Source of the DNA: Mollicutes bacterium
GTDB taxonomy: Bacteria; Bacillota_I; Bacilli_A; Izemoplasmatales; Izemoplasmataceae
Reading direction: 5' to 3'
DNA length: 49,865 nucleotides
Assembly (NCBI GenBank): GCA_003551005.1
Contig: PULR01000049.1
Span: 1-49,865 of the forward strand
Shown: positions 47,348 to 49,865 of the stretch, piece after piece
Layout of the letters: the number at the start of each line of letters is the position of its first letter
How positions within the stretch are numbered: the stretch's first letter is position 1
Notes under the pieces: generated by a model
Told to the model about the DNA's origin: nothing
Seen by the model: the letters and a program-made list of their open reading frames with translations, nothing else
Database searches by the model: none
Position numbers and translations under genes: made by a program

Positions 47348-48176
47348 AAACGACGTCGCCAAGAAGCTTGAACGGGCTCAAGCGAAAGTCCGCTCCGCGA
47401 TTGAGAATGACGGCGGCACGACACTCATGAGCACCGGCATCACCGGCGATGACGCCCGCCTGGCAAGGGCCGCCGTCGAAGCCGGCGCCAAAATCCTCGA
47501 GCCCAATCATCCCGCGCTCGCCCTCGCCCGTGGCCACAAAGGCGTCACAGACATGCATGACGCCGAAAATATCCGCCATGAAATCCGCATTGAACAGATG
47601 TGTGAAGCGACGCAAGGCGTCCGAAACGTAGTCGGGGAGGATGTATTCATCACCGTCGGCGTCCCGGGCGGCTTCACCGAAGTCATGCCCCTCCGCCTCG
47701 AAGATGAAGATTTCCAACGCATCGCCCTCTCCGGCGCAGACGGACTGCACACACACAAATCCAGCCTTGAAGATCTTGAGGAATGGGTCGAAAAAGCTCA
47801 CGCCCACGGCCTTCTCGTCGACGCTTACATCGGCAAGTCCTCGGACCGGCATACATTCGGCATCCCCGCCGAAACGCCGGAGGAAGTTGCTGAGGTGGCA
47901 AAACAGATGGAGAAGATCGGCGTGGACATGATCGGACTCATGACTGGCATGAGTTATGAAGGTCTTGCAGCCGACGAAATCCATCCCGAGGTCGAATCCC
48001 GCATCCGGGCGCTGGTTGGCGCCGTTGATGTTCCGACCCTCGGCGAAGGCGGCATCAACAACAAAAACTTCCGCCGCTTCAAAGAACTAGGCATCAATAT
48101 CATCGTCGTCGGCACCAGTATCGACAATGCCGTCGAGGAAGCGGCAAAACGCGAAATCAAGACCTTTCTTGAATGA
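47340..48176 (+). CDS. (Beta/alpha)8-barrel enzyme, aldolase/epimerase-like
   Basis: 278 residues of a TIM-barrel type. The N-terminal helices precede TGDDARLARAAVEAGAKILE; the C-terminal VPTLGEGGINNKNFRRF and IIVVGTSIDNAVEEAAKRE have the form of the phosphate-binding loops of HisA/HisF, KGPDC and NanE-like enzymes. I do not recognise the exact family. Overlap with the transporter gene and the UTRA regulator suggest that it processes the imported compound, perhaps as a phosphate. The start is set by the overlap; a terminator follows. Confidence 0.75.
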   Translation: MIKNDVAKKLERAQAKVRSAIENDGGTTLMSTGITGDDARLARAAVEAGAKILEPNHPALALARGHKGVTDMHDAENIRHEIRIEQMCEATQGVRNVVGEDVFITVGVPGGFTEVMPLRLEDEDFQRIALSGADGLHTHKSSLEDLEEWVEKAHAHGLLVDAYIGKSSDRHTFGIPAETPEEVAEVAKQMEKIGVDMIGLMTGMSYEGLAADEIHPEVESRIRALVGAVDVPTLGEGGINNKNFRRFKELGINIIVVGTSIDNAVEEAAKREIKTFLE

Positions 48177-48207
48177 AACTGGCATCCATCCCACCCCTTC
48201 CCTATAT

Positions 48208-48235
48208 AGAAAGGGCTCCGCAAGGAGCCCTTTCT
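48208..48235 (+). terminator. Terminator of the EIIC-like operon
   Basis: A 12-bp perfect stem (48208-48219 with 48224-48235) with GCAA loop, ending in TTTCT. Confidence 0.85.
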
Positions 48236-48384
48236 GCTAGTTTGCTTGTATCTGTTTTTTGAGGCTCGACCCTCGGCGGGAGCTCAGTCCCCTTCATGCA
48301 CGCATACCTCGTTTGGTCCAGGATGTCCATGGTTTGCAATGGCACGAATAAACTCGATCAGTGTTTGGAATATGTGAAATATAC

Positions 48385-48413
48385 TTTACATTATGTAAAC
48401 AATAGTATATAAT
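48385..48413 (+). promoter_or_regulatory. Promoter with palindrome for the XRE/membrane operon
   Basis: TTTACA (48385-48390), 17-base spacer, TATAAT (48408-48413). The 15-bp perfect palindrome TTTACAT-T-ATGTAAA (48385-48399) covers the -35 box, as expected for autorepression by the XRE protein. The preceding 150 bases hold nothing else that I can identify. Confidence 0.75.
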
Positions 48414-48430
48414 CACGGTGGGTGATGGGT

Positions 48431-48640
48431 ATGGGTAAAAATCTCAAGATGAAAAGCGTGCGTGTCCACAAAGACATGACACAGGCCGACCTCGCCGCTC
48501 GAGTCGGGGTGACGCGGCAGACGATCAATGCCATCGAGAACGGGGACTACAACCCGACCATCAACCTCTGCATAGACATCTGCAGGACCTTGGACGTCAC
48601 GCTCGACGATCTGTTCTGGAAGGAGGAGAATGATGAATAA
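48431..48640 (+). CDS. Small XRE-family HTH regulator
   Basis: About 69 residues, almost entirely one HTH: MTQADLAARVGVTRQTINAI followed by ENGDYNPTINLCIDICRTLD and the ending DVTLDDLFWKEE. This is the YozG-like compact repressor usually paired with a small membrane protein. The transcript probably starts within 10-15 bases, so GTG 48422, ATG 48431 and ATG 48449 are all possible starts. It overlaps the membrane gene by 8 bases. Confidence 0.9.
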   Translation: MGKNLKMKSVRVHKDMTQADLAARVGVTRQTINAIENGDYNPTINLCIDICRTLDVTLDDLFWKEENDE

Positions 48641-49052
48641 AAAGTATGACGAAAGACAGCGCTGGATCAACTACCGGCTCTCGCACCACGCGCTCATCAT
48701 CGTGTTCGTCCTGTTGCTTGTGAACGGTCTCGTACGCTCGAGTTTCGAGGTCACATGGGCGGCGCCGATGGCCGAGACATTCGTGCTGATCGCCCTGCCG
48801 ACGCTTTATTACATTACTCGGTCGCTGTTTCAAGGGGCGTATGTCGGCCGCCGGGAAACATACGGCAAGAACGGCCTCGCCTTCGCGTTTATCGCGCTGA
48901 TATTCCTAGGTGTGTTTATTGCCTCAGGCGATGCCTTCATCGCCGATGGGCAGCTCGCCCAGGACAGCGTACTGCTGCTAGCCGGCATCTTCTTCGCCTA
49001 CATCACCGTACTGCACGGCGTCAAGTACTTTAGCGAGAACAAGCGTGTCTAG
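48633..49052 (+). CDS. Four-helix membrane protein partnered with XRE regulator
   Basis: 139 residues with four helices: HHALIIVFVLLLVNGLV, MAETFVLIALPTLYYIT, GLAFAFIALIFLGVFIA and VLLLAGIFFAYITVLHGV. A basic N-terminal tail (KKYDERQRWINYR) is cytosolic. Small membrane proteins of this kind are common behind YozG-like repressors; function unknown. GGAGGAGA precedes two consecutive ATG codons; the second (48633) is better spaced. Confidence 0.82.
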   Translation: MNKKYDERQRWINYRLSHHALIIVFVLLLVNGLVRSSFEVTWAAPMAETFVLIALPTLYYITRSLFQGAYVGRRETYGKNGLAFAFIALIFLGVFIASGDAFIADGQLAQDSVLLLAGIFFAYITVLHGVKYFSENKRV

Positions 49053-49074
49053 AATCCCATATTATCACTAGACG

Positions 49075-49512
49075 CTACAAAAAGACGCAGGCTCCCTCCC
49101 CGCCGGATAAGAGCGCAAACGAAACGATCGAGTTCGATGCACTGAGTGTCTCACCGTATTCAGCGGTGATGGCGTCGACCGATTCCCCGTCGAATGTCTC
49201 AAACGTCATGGTATAGGTTGCAGGCTGCCATTTCGCATAGAGGGTCACGTCGCTTTCCAGCAGTTCCGGTGAAAATCCTTCAGAATAATCCTCATCCAGA
49301 TACCAGCCCTCGAAGTGGTACCCTTCCCGGGTCGTCTCGGGCAGGTCGGGAATGTCGTCGATCGTCACGTTCATTGCGTCGACGCTCTCGCCGCCGAGTG
49401 CATCGAACTCGATCGTAAAGGTGGTCTCGTCGTCTTCGGTGAAGAAATCGCAGGCGGCCAGTGTCAAGGAGACAAGCACTAAAATCAGCAGCAATCCCTT
49501 CTTGCGTAACAC
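49075..49512 (-). CDS. Lipoprotein with one and a half InlB-type B-repeats
   Basis: 145 residues. The signal peptide ends in the lipobox SLTLAAC (Cys near residue 20). One complete Listeria-Bacteroides B-repeat follows (FTIEFDALGGESVDAMNVT to HFEGWYLDEDYSEG and LYAKWQ). A second begins (MTFETFDGESVDAITAEYGE) but stops before its GW and AKW parts and ends in a non-repeat tail (SGGEGACVFL), so the 3' end may be truncated by a frameshift or deletion. The start is GTG 49512 with AGGAGGAG about 10 bases upstream; TGA precedes it in frame. Confidence 0.75.
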   Translation of the reverse strand: MLRKKGLLLILVLVSLTLAACDFFTEDDETTFTIEFDALGGESVDAMNVTIDDIPDLPETTREGYHFEGWYLDEDYSEGFSPELLESDVTLYAKWQPATYTMTFETFDGESVDAITAEYGETLSASNSIVSFALLSGGEGACVFL

Positions 49513-49518
49513 GGTCCA

Positions 49519-49647
49519 TCATCTCCTCCTTCCTGGTCTTCGTCTGAATTTCTGAGGAGAGCAGCCGACGATTCCCGCAATAACAAAAGCACCGGCAACC
49601 GGCCATTCCCCTCGCGTCTTGAAACACTTCTTCCGTAGAGAATACAT
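49519..49647 (-). CDS. Possible 42-residue membrane peptide
   Basis: ATG 49647 opens a 43-codon frame: basic start MYSLRKKCFKTRGE, one short hydrophobic segment VAGAFVIAGIVGCS and a very basic end (KFRRRPGRRR). It stops 7 bases before the lipoprotein start. No good SD is visible, and the frame competes with another open frame over the same DNA, so this is tentative. The remaining bases to the window end (49648-49865) show a GGAGGGAGG with a 5-codon ATG frame but no gene that I can support. Confidence 0.3.
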   Translation of the reverse strand: MYSLRKKCFKTRGEWPVAGAFVIAGIVGCSPQKFRRRPGRRR

Positions 49648-49865
49648 GCTGCGGCCGTGTCGGTGCGTAACCTGCGTTCGATTGTTGGGAAGGTCCCCTT
49701 AGCTTCCCTTGCATCCTTTCCAGCAATGACAATGCGCGGGGGCGGGTCCGAGTAAAAGGGACCGGCGTCTCGTCATCGTCTTTCAGTCATCCTCCCTCCT
49801 TTCTTGATTCGGTATACACTTAAGATACTTTTATGTTGCACAACACAAAAATACTTCAAGGTTCA

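Noticed and set aside
45857-47362. 501-codon antisense frame over the EIIC-like gene
   Set aside because: Mirror frame of a helix-rich coding region, with no recognisable motif or start signal.

Overview
The window looks like a chromosomal segment of a Bacillota-type bacterium (Bacilli or a related deep branch) with unusually GC-rich DNA. The evidence is strong AGGAGG ribosome binding sites, sigma-A-like promoters (TTGACA-17-TATAAT), tRNAs with encoded CCA, and typical Bacillota genes (rpsO, bifunctional ribF, truB, mutS2, rnhC, TrkA/TrkH, UTRA-type GntR). The trimeric [FeFe]-hydrogenase hydABC suggests an anaerobic, fermentative life. TGG encodes Trp and TGA is used as a stop, so the code is standard. 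Several exported or surface proteins are very acidic. I cannot name the species.

Layout. 1-12.7 kb: lipoprotein, amidohydrolase/permease pair, rpsO-ribF-truB, trxA, mutS2, divergent rnhC and a DUF1295 membrane protein, then a feoA-feoB-nicotianamine-synthase-like operon. 12.9-14.4 kb: a phospholipid pair (LPG-synthase TM family and PssA-like). 14.4-18.9 kb: the most unusual block (below). 18.9-22.5 kb: MMPL/RND exporter with a divergent TetR regulator and several palindromes. 22.5-24 kb: an M20 amidohydrolase behind a lysine riboswitch. 24-25.5 kb: barnase-like lipoprotein, barstar and a GNAT acetyltransferase. 25.6-28.2 kb: tRNA-Leu x2, tRNA-Val, YjbQ, an orphan DNA methyltransferase and DUF6062. 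28.4-31.3 kb: a two-subunit TrkA plus TrkH potassium system behind a long folded leader I could not classify. 31.4-33 kb: two tRNA-Arg and small membrane proteins. 33-37.2 kb: hydABC. 37.3-41.2 kb: small membrane proteins, a HEPN-like protein, a metallopeptidase, an FMN reductase and an AT-rich SHOCT protein. 41.3-44.8 kb: an ABC-2 exporter with an accessory membrane protein that appears to continue past an in-frame UAG. 44.8-48.2 kb: GntR regulator, an EIIC-like transporter with an added N-terminal domain, and a TIM-barrel enzyme. 48.4-49.9 kb: an XRE/membrane pair and a lipoprotein with a B-repeat.

Central discovery. At 14.5-18.8 kb an RRNPP-like receptor (HTH plus TPR-type helices) lies beside a tiny secreted precursor made of a signal peptide and four identical 18-residue units, as expected of a multi-copy peptide pheromone. 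A perfect 27-bp sequence occurs twice in non-coding DNA, on both sides of the receptor gene: once at the pheromone/receptor intergenic region and once in front of a membrane-bound PAS-GGDEF-EAL protein. Each copy has the same orientation relative to the gene it precedes. The simplest reading is a peptide quorum-sensing circuit that controls its own pheromone and a c-di-GMP phosphodiesterase. The circuit is inferred from sequence, not tested.
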